A stretch of DNA of 37,059 nt, from positions 1-37,059 of the IMG/VR virus record IMGVR_UViG_3300023174_000370; one strand, 5' to 3'. This document shows positions 1-7,008 of this stretch, piece by piece (position 1 is the stretch's first letter; each line of letters opens with the position of its first letter). A program made the translations under genes and the position numbers. The DNA is from a virus. The notes under the pieces are model-generated. The model made no database searches. It saw only the letters and a list, made by a program, of their open reading frames with translations, and was not told the origin of the DNA.

Positions 1-258
1 ATCCGTAGTTGCTAATGTTAAACCAACTGTAATAAGAGTTGAGTCAGATGCTCCTACTGTAATGTCATAACCAATATAATGTTGGTTAGCAATAGAAGCC
101 CCTGCTGGGCGTACCGCAAGGCGGAAAGTAGCAGCAGTTGATGTTAAGTTAGCAACCGAAATAGTTGATACCACTGCTTCTTTAGCAGAAGGTACCGTGT
201 ATAGAGTTGTTAGTGTAGTTGCTGCTGGGTTTGATTGCCCAAGAACTTTTTTAGCCAT
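1..258 (-). CDS. Virion-associated protein, N-terminal 86 residues (partial)
   Basis: The gene starts at an ATG at 258, preceded by GGAGAAATACAA, and runs off the left edge of the window without a stop. The visible protein begins MAKKVLGQSNP and is rich in Thr, Ala, Val and Ser. Its alternating pattern (TLYTVPSAKEAVVSTISVAN, then RLAVRPAGA) suggests a small beta-sandwich. I recall proteins of this type next to tail fibre genes in marine and freshwater phages, without a proven role. It follows the tail fibre gene by 17 bases on the same strand, so a tail or adhesion accessory role is the natural inference. Function is not shown by sequence. Confidence 0.75.
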   Translation of the reverse strand, partial: MAKKVLGQSNPAATTLTTLYTVPSAKEAVVSTISVANLTSTAATFRLAVRPAGASIANQHYIGYDITVGASDSTLITVGLTLATTD

Positions 259-275
259 TTGTATTTCTCCTTAGG

Positions 276-1982
276 TTACGCACCCATCAGCATAAATACT
301 GAAGGTGTTGGGTCGGTTACGATTGATGCCCACGAAGCGGCTGTTCCGTTTGTGGTTAAATACTTTCCTGAGTTGCCAGTCTGTGATGGTAGAGCATCTA
401 CTGTTCCCCAGGATGAAGCGGTTCCATTTGTTGTTAAATACTTGCCACTTTGACCAGTCTGTGAAGGAACTACATAAGCAGATGTTGTGTCAAGAGATAC
501 TGTTACAGCACCACTTGCGCCACCACCTGTCAATCCTGTGCCTGCTGTTACTGATTCAATGTCCCCGCTTGTTGCCATGACAGACCAAACAGAGCCAGTC
601 CATACATACATAGCAGCCAAGACAGAGTTAAAGTAAAGCGCACCTGTAAGGAGCGCATTACCATCATTGTCTAATGTTGGAGGAGTTGACTTAGCGCCAA
701 GGTAACGGTCATCAAAGTTGTCATAAGTATCAGCAGCGGCAGTAGCCGATGCAGCAGCACTTGTAGCACTTGTAGCAGCAGCGGTCGCACTTGTTGCTGC
801 TGATGTAGCAGAAGTTGCTGCTGCGGTAGCAGAGGCTGCAGCACTTGTGGCTGATGTTGTTGCTGCTGTTGCAGAAGCAGATGCGTTAGATGCTTGAGTG
901 GTTGCTGTACCTGCAGAGTTAGATGCTGTAGTAGCAGAGGCAGCGGCAGATGTAGCCGATGTAGCAGCAGCCGTTGCGGATGCAGCAGCGCTTGTAGCAG
1001 ATGTGGCTGCTGCTGTTGCTGATGTTGCCGCGTTTGCAGCCTGGGTAGTTGCTGTGCCTGCAGAAGCAGATGCTGTTGTAGCACTAGCAGCAGCAGAAGT
1101 AGCAGATGTGGCTGCAGCAGTAGCACTAGCAGCAGCGCTTGTAGCGCTGGTAGCAGCAGCAGTAGCAGAAGCAGCAGCACTGGTTGCGCTAGTAGCAGCA
1201 GCAGTCTGTGATGTTAAGGCAGAGGAAGCGCTTGTTGCTGCAGCACTGGCACTTGAGGCAGAAGCGCTTGCGCTTGCTGCTGCGCTAGTTGCTGAGGTTG
1301 CTGCGCTTGTGGCACTTGTTGCTGCGCTTGTGGCAGATGTAGAGGCAGCGGTTGCTGAACCAAGGATGGAATCAACATAGGACTTTGGTGTTGCACTAGA
1401 TGCGACCATCCCAGCACTGGATAAACCAGTAATAGTTCCAGCACCACTAACAACAATAGATGCTGTTGAGGTTACAGTACCTGTAAGAGTAGCGCCATTG
1501 ATTGTTGGCGTAGTTAAAGTTTTGCGAGTAAGTGTTGCTACTTGGTCAGCACCGACTATTGAACCATCGCCAGTTTGTAATCCGTGCACATGTGTAAGTC
1601 CAGCAGATGAAAGGATGGCTGTGTCAGCATCAACACCACGGGCAGCAATGTGAGTTTGTTGTTCTTTAAAGTCACGACCAGATACACCATGGCGAACAGA
1701 TGTACCAGCAGCGTGTGCTACTGCAGGTGTGTTGTCTTGTCCACGGGTAATGGTAAGAGTAGTTGAACTTGCAGCCGTTACCGTTACTACTTCTTCCTTT
1801 GAACCATCTGGGTCAAGGATAAGTGTGTAAGGAACTGTTGACGGAAAACCGCTGACAGAGATTACAGCAACGCTTGTTGTTGTATCGCCAGTTGCTGCCG
1901 ATGAAATAGAGTTGACTAATGAAGTCTGGATTGCTGTGGCGGAAAAATTCCGCTTGAGTACTCCTGGGTCTCCTGCTGCCAT
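276..1982 (-). CDS. Tail fibre protein with Ala/Ser/Thr repeat stalk
   Basis: A 568-residue receptor-binding or tail fibre protein. Residues 1-200 form a beta-rich head domain with an RGQDNTPAVAH segment and the LTTPTINGATLTG motif common in phage fibres. Residues about 209-416 are an almost pure Ala/Ser/Thr run built on a seven-residue period (SATSAAA, SATAAAT), expected to form a long trimeric fibrous stalk. The C-terminal part begins NFDDRYLGAKSTPPTLD, a fibre module seen in many phages, and contains two tandem copies of PSQTG-x-SGKYLTTNGTA-x-SW near residues 515-555. The gene lies at the end of the late operon, 9 bases after the adaptor-like gene. The stalk DNA creates long spurious antisense reading frames. 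Confidence 0.9.
   Translation of the reverse strand: MAAGDPGVLKRNFSATAIQTSLVNSISSAATGDTTTSVAVISVSGFPSTVPYTLILDPDGSKEEVVTVTAASSTTLTITRGQDNTPAVAHAAGTSVRHGVSGRDFKEQQTHIAARGVDADTAILSSAGLTHVHGLQTGDGSIVGADQVATLTRKTLTTPTINGATLTGTVTSTASIVVSGAGTITGLSSAGMVASSATPKSYVDSILGSATAASTSATSAATSATSAATSATSAAASASASASSASAAATSASSALTSQTAAATSATSAAASATAAATSATSAAASATAAATSATSAAASATTASASAGTATTQAANAATSATAAATSATSAAASATAAATSATSAAASATTASNSAGTATTQASNASASATAATTSATSAAASATAAATSATSAATSATAAATSATSAAASATAAADTYDNFDDRYLGAKSTPPTLDNDGNALLTGALYFNSVLAAMYVWTGSVWSVMATSGDIESVTAGTGLTGGGASGAVTVSLDTTSAYVVPSQTGQSGKYLTTNGTASSWGTVDALPSQTGNSGKYLTTNGTAASWASIVTDPTPSVFMLMGA
737..1358 (-). repeat. Degenerate tandem repeat encoding the fibre stalk
   Basis: About 620 bases of imperfect 21-base repeats, made mostly of GCA, GCT, ACA, AGT and TCT-type codons on the minus strand, encode the SATAAAT/SATSAAA heptads of the tail fibre. 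Codon use drifts between copies, so the protein repeat is better conserved than the DNA repeat. Such tracts tend to change copy number by recombination. Confidence 0.85.
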
Positions 1983-1991
1983 GTGGGTGCC

Positions 1992-2909
1992 TTATCTCTG
2001 GTAGTGTGAACGAACGGGGAATTGACGGCGCATGTTCTCCGCCACTTCGTTTAGACGGGTGTTGTATACATTGAATAGGAAGCGGGCTGCATTAGCACCG
2101 CTGCCTGCTCCACGCTGGTTATCAAGAACATCTGCTTCTGCAGATAATGGACCTAAGCGTGCTGGGTCAAGGAATGAAACCATACGGAAGGCTGCTCCGT
2201 AGATGAGCACATCTTCTGCATACGATGGCAAACCAGTAACGGTTGACATTTCTTGTGATGCTGTTGAGTTAATATCAAATAGTGATGGGCGTTTAGCAAA
2301 AGCCACATTCACAGGGCGACCTGGAACAATAGGTGAGTACACGCTAAGGCTGTGTCCAAAGTTTGTTCCATCGCCAAATGCTGTTGGATTAGCAGTACGG
2401 TCAATCTGCCACGCACGCACTGGTAACCATTCTTTAGATGGACCAATGACCGAGTGGGTTACTGAAAGAATGTTTTGTACTTCATCAGGAATATCGTAGG
2501 TTGTGCGAGCAGCAATGTAGTTAAACTGGAATTGTCCGATGCCAAAGACTTGAGGATACACAGAGTTGATTGTGTCGTTAATAGCCTTCTTGATTTCATA
2601 GCGTGGAAATACTGGAGCAGCAATAACCTTAGATAAATTGTCATGCGCTACAGCCACTGAGCCACGCTGACCGCGCCCCCACGGGGCAAGGTTAAGTATA
2701 TTGTCAATGTTATTAGTGCTATTGACATACATTAACTCATCGCCAATTTGTATGAAGCCACGGCTAACTACGCTTGAATCATTAACTGAAATGCTAGTAG
2801 TTGTAGCATTGGAAACTGCATCAGTAAGCCAAGTAGTTGATTCTGTATTCATGCTGTAACCGTGGAGAAGTGTCTCAATACGGTCAGTCATTTGTTCAAG
2901 AGTGCTCAC
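1992..2909 (-). CDS. Virion structural protein, possible head-tail adaptor
   Basis: A 305-residue protein between the capsid and fibre genes. The N-terminal half has beta-type segments (ISVNDSSVVSRGFIQIGDELMYV). The C-terminal half is helical (YAEDVLIYGAAFRMVSFLDPARL, then ARFLFNVYNTRLNEVAENMRRQFP). The layout recalls adaptor or neck proteins of short-tailed phages such as the SU10-type adaptor, but I cannot verify that family. The start at 2909 overlaps the stop of the preceding gene by four bases (ATGA), implying translational coupling. Alternatives are a tail tube or other neck component. Confidence 0.7.
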   Translation of the reverse strand: MSTLEQMTDRIETLLHGYSMNTESTTWLTDAVSNATTTSISVNDSSVVSRGFIQIGDELMYVNSTNNIDNILNLAPWGRGQRGSVAVAHDNLSKVIAAPVFPRYEIKKAINDTINSVYPQVFGIGQFQFNYIAARTTYDIPDEVQNILSVTHSVIGPSKEWLPVRAWQIDRTANPTAFGDGTNFGHSLSVYSPIVPGRPVNVAFAKRPSLFDINSTASQEMSTVTGLPSYAEDVLIYGAAFRMVSFLDPARLGPLSAEADVLDNQRGAGSGANAARFLFNVYNTRLNEVAENMRRQFPVRSHYQR

Positions 2910-3181
2910 AGGTTAATGCTCCTTAGCGCTGACACGGCTGACTTACCAGTGGTACTAGCAAGTTCATTACATACTGCATTTAAACCTTTATAGTTATTTG
3001 GTTGACGAGTTGAGTCAGCCTTATAGTTAAGCGCTCCTAATAAATCTTTGCCAGTAGTGCCAGCCCATTTGTTGGCTGCACCTGGGGCTTCCAGAAAAGC
3101 AGTACGGGCTGGGTATGTGCCAGCATTGGCAAGCCTGTTTAATTCAGCAACGAGTGTAGAACCTGCATAACCTGTAGCCAT
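2906..3181 (-). CDS. Small conserved-type phage protein, unknown function
   Basis: A 91-residue protein starting MATGYAGSTLVAELNRLANAG and rich in Ala, Asn and Gly. No motif allows a function to be named. It sits in the late operon between a basic small protein and the adaptor-like gene, with an AAAGG ribosome site in the end of the preceding gene. The context suggests a minor virion or assembly role. Its final ATGA overlaps the next start. Confidence 0.75.
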   Translation of the reverse strand: MATGYAGSTLVAELNRLANAGTYPARTAFLEAPGAANKWAGTTGKDLLGALNYKADSTRQPNNYKGLNAVCNELASTTGKSAVSALRSINL

Positions 3182-3183
3182 AG

Positions 3184-3345
3184 TTACTTACCTTTCTTCT
3201 GTGCTGCTCTCATGTTGTCCACAAGATTAGGATATTTTCTGCCAGCCTTTTTAGCAGCAGCCTTGGCTGATGCTTTAGCAGCAGGTGAAAGTGGTTTAGA
3301 TTTTTTATTAGGATTTGGTTTATCCCATACTTCTTTTTTAGCCAT
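3184..3345 (-). CDS. Small lysine-rich basic protein (53 aa)
   Basis: The ATG at 3345 opens a 53-residue frame reading MAKKEVWDKPNPNKKSKPLS, then a Lys/Ala-rich stretch (KASAKAAAKKAGRKYPN), then DNMRAAQKKGK. The stop TAA at 3184-3186 is one base before the next ATG region. The charge pattern looks like a histone-tail-like nucleic acid binder. It is the first of several short basic proteins between 3184 and 4059. The start coincides with the end of the next upstream gene, so coupling is likely. Function is unknown; a packaged DNA-binding protein or an assembly factor is possible. Confidence 0.7.
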   Translation of the reverse strand: MAKKEVWDKPNPNKKSKPLSPAAKASAKAAAKKAGRKYPNLVDNMRAAQKKGK

Positions 3346-3602
3346 TACCATTTCACCTTATCTGCCCAGTATGCTGCGCTCATTTTGCCTTTAGCAATGT
3401 TTGTCGCATGACGAGCCTTAAATGATTTCTGTCGTGCTGTTGGAGTTTTGTCTCCAGTAACACCCTGTTGACCAAAGCGAATAGTCTTGACCTTATCTCC
3501 TTCTTTAGCCACAACTACATGTGACTTGGTTGGATGACTTGGTGTGCGCTTTGGTTTATTAAAACCTGCCACTCCTGCTCGCTTTAGTCTTGGGTCTGTC
3601 AT
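3345..3602 (-). CDS. Basic phage protein with FKARHATNI/KGKMSAAYWADKVKW signature
   Basis: An 85-residue basic protein. The centre KVKTIRFGQQGVTGD and the C-terminus (FKARHATNIAKGKMSAAYWA, ending DKVKW) match, from memory, a domain of unknown function common in marine and freshwater phages, possibly DUF6321; I cannot confirm the number. The family is conserved across unrelated phages but its role is not known. The ATG at 3602 follows the TAA of the upstream gene directly (TAAATG). Its place among the small head-proximal genes suggests a virion or DNA-binding function. Confidence 0.8.
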   Translation of the reverse strand: MTDPRLKRAGVAGFNKPKRTPSHPTKSHVVVAKEGDKVKTIRFGQQGVTGDKTPTARQKSFKARHATNIAKGKMSAAYWADKVKW

Positions 3603-3770
3603 TTACTTTCCTTTAACCTTCTTAAGATTTGGATTAGATTTTTTAGCAGCAGCGCTCGCACTGCGAGCACCCGCTGCAAGAATTGCACCCGCATTTTTCA
3701 TTGGGATTCCTTGTTTCTTTGCAATGCTCTTTTGAGCAGCAGCAAAACCCATTCCCTTTTTGGCTGCCAT
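3603..3770 (-). CDS. Small Ala/Lys-rich protein (55 aa)
   Basis: The ATG at 3770 opens a 55-residue frame, MAAKKGMGFAAAQKSIAKKQ, then GIPMKNAGAILAAGARSASA, ending KSNPNLKKVKGK. It is strongly basic with short amphipathic helices. The stop is fused to the next start (TAAATG) and its own start overlaps the upstream stop (TAATG), which supports real translation in a coupled series. No known function. It belongs to the same basic cassette as its neighbours. Confidence 0.7.
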   Translation of the reverse strand: MAAKKGMGFAAAQKSIAKKQGIPMKNAGAILAAGARSASAAAKKSNPNLKKVKGK

Positions 3771-3892
3771 TACTTCTCTCCGAGAGTAGTAGGCGAATTA
3801 ACTGGGGCACCCTTGATGCCGTAAGGGTTAACTGTTCCAAAGTTGTCATCTTGATTTGTCTGTGCGCTTCCGCATCCGCATTGTTTACACAT
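3770..3892 (-). CDS. Very small protein with CxxCxC N-terminus (40 aa)
   Basis: The ATG at 3892 opens a 40-residue frame beginning MCKQCGCGSAQTNQDDNFGT and ending NSPTTLGEK. The three cysteines at positions 2, 5 and 7 could hold a metal or form disulphides. The frame fits the overlap pattern of the operon: its TAA shares bases with the next ATG (TAATG), and GTAAGTAATT precedes its start. I do not recognise it. It is an acidic to neutral exception inside a cassette of basic proteins. Confidence 0.6.
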   Translation of the reverse strand: MCKQCGCGSAQTNQDDNFGTVNPYGIKGAPVNSPTTLGEK

Positions 3893-3894
3893 AA

Positions 3895-4059
3895 TTACTT
3901 ACCCTTTTTCTTTAGCATTGACATACCTTTAGCAACTTCCTTCTTAACCTGAGCCTTTGATTCGCCCTTCTTAAGTTCTTTCTTTTTTGTTGCCATAGGT
4001 TCTGTCTTTTCGTAGGCTGCGTATGCTGCCTTCTTTGTAATCTTCTTTGCTGCTGCCAT
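3895..4059 (-). CDS. Small lysine-rich basic protein (54 aa)
   Basis: The chosen start is the ATG at 4059 (MAAAKKITKKAAYAAYEKTE), because AAAGGGGAAATAAA stands just in front of it; an upstream in-frame start lies inside the protease gene and has no such site. The C-terminus is KKKELKKGESKAQ followed by MSMLKKKGK. About one third of residues are lysine. It resembles its neighbours at 3184 and 3603 in composition. A DNA-binding or capsid-packaged role is inference only. Confidence 0.75.
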   Translation of the reverse strand: MAAAKKITKKAAYAAYEKTEPMATKKKELKKGESKAQVKKEVAKGMSMLKKKGK

Positions 4060-4060
4060 T

Positions 4061-4624
4061 TTATTTCCCCTTTTGTGTCTTAAGTTGTAACTCTCCGCCG
4101 ACATAAATGTTGTACTCGGCAGAAATTTGAATAGCACGCTCGGCTATAGACTGAGCATTTGTTATGCTTTGTTCATTTGCTGCTAGTGCAGCCAAGGCTC
4201 CCAAGGCAAGTTCCCCGCCTGAGCCAATGGCGTACAAGCCACGGTCATCTCGCATCCAGCCAAAACCAGAATCTATTTGGTAGATAGTGGCATTGATACA
4301 AAGCAACATATCAAAGCCAGCATCTTTATCTTCTTTATTATTAGGGTTATAGTTGTAAGCAACACAGGCTGCCTTAAACGATGGCAGTACCTTTGTCATT
4401 ACAAAATCATCAGTGCTCATAGTCTTAGTTACTCGCGGTGGTGTCCATAATGAATTTGCTATGTCACCTGCTAAAGCATCTCCCGCTACGGCAAATGTGT
4501 ATTCGCCACGCTGAGTAACCTTATCCATGCCTTTGGCATAGAACGGTCTGTCATCATAGGAAGTCATGGAATCTGAGGCAAGTATTGCCCAGTCTTTTCC
4601 CTGAATTCCTACAATGGCAGTCAT
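4061..4624 (-). CDS. Proteasome-beta/HslV-like Ntn-hydrolase (threonine protease)
   Basis: A 187-residue protein with the layout of the HslV/20S proteasome beta family. Removal of Met1 exposes Thr2 as catalytic Thr1 (TAIVGIQGKDWAILASD). Asp18 equals family Asp17, and Lys35 in KGMDKV matches Lys33 after a one-residue shift. The active-site loop GSGGELALGALAAL starts at residue 134 with Ser135 matching family Ser129, and AIQISAEYNIYVGGE near 164-178 matches the family C-terminus. No long propeptide is present, as in HslV. In the late operon after the capsid gene it may process head proteins, or act on host proteins. No other head protease is visible in the window. The end carries a TTAAGACA octamer. 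Confidence 0.85.
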   Translation of the reverse strand: MTAIVGIQGKDWAILASDSMTSYDDRPFYAKGMDKVTQRGEYTFAVAGDALAGDIANSLWTPPRVTKTMSTDDFVMTKVLPSFKAACVAYNYNPNNKEDKDAGFDMLLCINATIYQIDSGFGWMRDDRGLYAIGSGGELALGALAALAANEQSITNAQSIAERAIQISAEYNIYVGGELQLKTQKGK

Positions 4625-4893
4625 TATTTAAATCCCCCCGTATTGGCATCAAATGCTTTACCAACCTTGTTGGAATCATCTATTGCTTTTTGAATTTGTT
4701 TTGTTGATGTACCCGCTGGTTGAATACCTTGGTCACGAGCAGACTTGTAAAGATTGAGTTCTTTGTTCCACTTCTTTTGTGACATTGATTCAGGTCTACC
4801 AGCATCGCCAGTACCTAATTCCAATGTAGCAATCTTGCAGCCGAAGCATCCTTCTACAAACTCAGGGTGCTTAATTCTTTGATGTAGGCTCAT
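4624..4893 (-). CDS. Actinophage head-region protein with CFGCK motif
   Basis: An 89-residue protein starting MSLHQRIKHPEFVEGCFGCK and continuing IATLELGTGDAG, then RDQGIQPAGTSTKQIQKAI. I recall close relatives with the KHPE-VEGCFGCK pattern downstream of capsid genes in many actinobacteriophages; their function is not known. The CxxC pair is the only possible metal site. Its start overlaps the upstream stop (ATGA) and its stop overlaps the protease start (TAATG), so the three genes are probably translated together. Confidence 0.8.
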   Translation of the reverse strand: MSLHQRIKHPEFVEGCFGCKIATLELGTGDAGRPESMSQKKWNKELNLYKSARDQGIQPAGTSTKQIQKAIDDSNKVGKAFDANTGGFK

Positions 4894-5162
4894 AGTTCTG
4901 TTATGTACTCCCCATAATCGCCACCGATAGTTGGGTCAGTTAAGCGATTCTTAGTTTTTTCATCAATAATATATTCATGTCCACCTAAGTAATGTTCAGT
5001 GGATGCTGCAATATCTGTTTGAGCAGGGAAGCGATAACTTGAGTATTTTCCATCAATCATTAAGACAGAAACTCCACGATTGATGCCATAACGAATAAAT
5101 AGTCTGTCCCAAGCAATAGGGGTTTCATACACTGTGGGTGGTACGAACTTGTACTCTGCCAT
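4890..5162 (-). CDS. Small actinophage protein downstream of capsid gene
   Basis: A 90-residue protein, MAEYKFVPPTVYETPIAWDR, then FIRYGINRGVSVLMIDGKYSS and GGHEYIIDE. Proteins of this shape, with a V-P-P-x-V start and a RGVSVL strand, occur beside the CFGCK protein in actinophages. They are unassigned. It has a strong ribosome site, AAGGAGAATAA before ATG at 5162, consistent with high expression right after the capsid gene. A head completion or decoration role is possible. Confidence 0.75.
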   Translation of the reverse strand: MAEYKFVPPTVYETPIAWDRLFIRYGINRGVSVLMIDGKYSSYRFPAQTDIAASTEHYLGGHEYIIDEKTKNRLTDPTIGGDYGEYITEL

Positions 5163-5183
5163 TTATTCTCCTTATTGGGTGTA

Positions 5184-5209
5184 GAGGGAGCGGATTGCTC
5201 CGCCCCCTC
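5184..5209 (-). terminator. Strong hairpin after the capsid gene (no U-tract)
   Basis: On the minus strand GAGGGGGCGGA pairs with TCCGCTCCCTC over 11 base pairs (one G-U) around a GCAA tetraloop of the stable GNRA class. It starts 10 bases after the capsid stop codon. No U-run follows, so it may protect the capsid message 3' end or reduce read-through rather than act as a full intrinsic terminator. Confidence 0.6.
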
Positions 5210-5219
5210 CACTATCAAA

Positions 5220-6392
5220 TTATGACTGGATTGATGAACCAGTCTCAATGCGGTACAACGCAGCCTGACGGTATAGTGAGAATCCAAGGACTCCGTACCA
5301 ACCGATAGGGCGGAAACGCATCAAGCGGTCAACGACTGGTCCGATGATAACATTTGGCTCCTGTGCAACTGCCTCAGCAAGTGCTTGCTTTCCAGCAAGA
5401 ATTGTGCGGTAGTTAGCAACTACTGGAGTTACTGTTACAACGGTTGTCGCTGTCACTGCTGCTGTGTTAGCAGTATCAACAGTGATTGTGGTTGTTGAAC
5501 CTGATGTAACCAAAGATGTAATCTTTGCACCAGATGCAATACCTGTACCTGAAATCTTGTCTCCTGCTTCTGCAGAAGTTGCGATTACAGATGATGAAGC
5601 CACACCAAATGTGTAACCTGCTGATGTTCCAGCAACAGTTACTGCTGTTGTAGCAAGTGCTGTGCCGTCTGCACCATCTACGCCACGGTACATACGAGGT
5701 GTTTCTACGAAGTAGGCACCTTCAAATGTTCCGATTGTGCCAGGCCAGAACTGACCTGTGCCTGTCTCGGCGTACTTGTGCATGTCGTTCCATCCGCCAA
5801 CGCCTGTTTCAGCGCGTAGGTCGTGTGAAACTTCTGGGTGGATACCGCACCAGTAAAGTGAACCTTCACGAGGTACAGCCTTGTTTGAACGCAACTTCGC
5901 AACAGCCTTACGGATGTTGGCAGCAGTGATTGTGTCAGATGCTGTGATTGTTGCTGTTGATGTGCGTGAGCCACCGTAGATAACATTTGAACCTTGGCGC
6001 AATGTTTCCATTGCAATCTTGTCCAATGAATCTGCCATGTTGAACGCGATGATGTCTGCTACTGCAGGGTCAACATCTGATAGTGAGAATAGTTGTAACT
6101 TACGAGTTACAAGTGATGCGTTTCCGTATTCAGCGAGTGAAACAGAAACTGTTGAAACATCTGACAGTGCTACTGCATCTGGGTCAGTTGTTTCTGATGA
6201 GAGCGCGGATGTTGCCGCTGCCAAGTCGTTGTAGATTGAGAACACAACGCTTGAACCTGGCATCGCTTGCTGAGCAGGGCGCTTGTCGGCTACTGAGCGA
6301 ATCAGTGGCTGAGAACGAAGCGCGAACTCTACATAGCGGTCATACGCGGTTTTGATTAACCCTGCGAGTGCAGAGGTATCTGTGTATGCCAT
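5220..6392 (-). CDS. Major capsid protein, N4-gp56 type, with inserted domain
   Basis: A 390-residue major capsid protein. The N-terminus (KTAYDRYVEFALRSQPLIRS), the middle (YGNASLVTRKLQLFSLSDVD) and the block YWCGIHPEVSHDLRAETGVG at 180-199 followed by W-NDMHKY match the N4-gp56 family, a variant of the HK97 fold. Residues about 237-323 are Thr/Val/Ala-rich and include SGTGIASGAKITS, which looks like a small beta-domain inserted before ANYRTILAGKQALAEAV; relatives usually have only a short loop there. The gene has the best ribosome site of the region (AGGAGGTGAACTAATG) and follows the scaffold gene, as expected for the most abundant head protein. Confidence 0.92.
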   Translation of the reverse strand: MAYTDTSALAGLIKTAYDRYVEFALRSQPLIRSVADKRPAQQAMPGSSVVFSIYNDLAAATSALSSETTDPDAVALSDVSTVSVSLAEYGNASLVTRKLQLFSLSDVDPAVADIIAFNMADSLDKIAMETLRQGSNVIYGGSRTSTATITASDTITAANIRKAVAKLRSNKAVPREGSLYWCGIHPEVSHDLRAETGVGGWNDMHKYAETGTGQFWPGTIGTFEGAYFVETPRMYRGVDGADGTALATTAVTVAGTSAGYTFGVASSSVIATSAEAGDKISGTGIASGAKITSLVTSGSTTTITVDTANTAAVTATTVVTVTPVVANYRTILAGKQALAEAVAQEPNVIIGPVVDRLMRFRPIGWYGVLGFSLYRQAALYRIETGSSIQS

Positions 6393-6419
6393 TAGTTCAC
6401 CTCCTGGTGATTGGTAGTT

Positions 6420-6887
6420 TTAGTTGTAAGTCTGAACGCCAAGGATGGAACTTAAATCAGCAGCCGAGGTAGCATTTAAAATCCTTGCAAGGGCATCTTC
6501 ATCTACACCTGGTGGTGTACCTGATTCCATTACATTCTGAATTCTGCGCTGTGCATCGGTAGTAGAGTTTTTAGCCTGAGTTTCCTCTGGTGATTGCTGT
6601 ACTCCGAATACATCGCCATACTCAGCAAGCCATGCGGACACGGCTTCTTCTGTAGTATCAATATCCTGTGGGATAAATGCTGCGACTTTTGGGTTAATTC
6701 CCTTTGCTGATAGAACATCCTTGACAGTACGCTGACGAGTCTGTGTTTTTAATGTTGAGGCTTCTACTTCAAGTTCTTTCAAACGCTTTTCAAGCGTGCG
6801 ATTTACCTTGCGTAGTTGCTTGACAACATCCTGTGGCTCATTACCAAAGTCATCATCTTCGTCATCGTATTCGTAATTGGTAGCCAT
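6420..6887 (-). CDS. Capsid scaffolding protein
   Basis: A 155-residue acidic protein directly before the capsid gene. It has an acidic N-terminus (YEYDDEDDDFGNE), a coiled coil at about 22-50 (VVKQLRKVNRTLEKRLKELE), the segment TVKDVLSAKGINPKVAAFIP and then TTEEAVSAWLAEYGDVFG. This arrangement is typical of actinophage scaffolds, which guide procapsid assembly and then leave or are degraded. GGGAGATAGGTAG precedes the ATG at 6887. The protease-like protein at 4061 could be what removes it, but that is inference. Confidence 0.88.
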   Translation of the reverse strand: MATNYEYDDEDDDFGNEPQDVVKQLRKVNRTLEKRLKELEVEASTLKTQTRQRTVKDVLSAKGINPKVAAFIPQDIDTTEEAVSAWLAEYGDVFGVQQSPEETQAKNSTTDAQRRIQNVMESGTPPGVDEDALARILNATSAADLSSILGVQTYN

Positions 6888-6973
6888 CTACCTATCTCCC
6901 TTTGTTAGTTGTGTTCGCAATCCGCAAGAAGGTTCGGGGAAACCTAATTGGCTATTGCTACCAGTCTTATACG

Positions 6974-7002
6974 CCCCCCTGGGCTGGTCAATCAGGGTGG
7001 GG
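6974..7002. terminator. GC-rich hairpin between internal virion gene and scaffold gene
   Basis: Two four-base-pair blocks (CCCC/GGGG and CCTG/CAGG) flank an 11-base loop with a small bulge. The hairpin begins 7 bases after the stop of the 612-residue virion protein. On the plus strand it is followed by ATTCTTTT; on the minus strand no U-run follows. It lies in a 121-base gap, the largest inside the late operon, and may attenuate transcription or separate the virion module from the head module. Confidence 0.4.
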
Positions 7003-7008
7003 ATTCTT

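Noticed and set aside
898-1380. Long plus-strand reading frame of 160 residues rich in Ala and Val
   Set aside because: It is the antisense shadow of the tail fibre repeat; no ribosome site and composition follows from the repeat.
3643-3849. Cys-rich minus-strand frame of 68 residues
   Set aside because: It overlaps the 55- and 40-residue genes in another frame, which have coupled starts and stops and fit the operon better.
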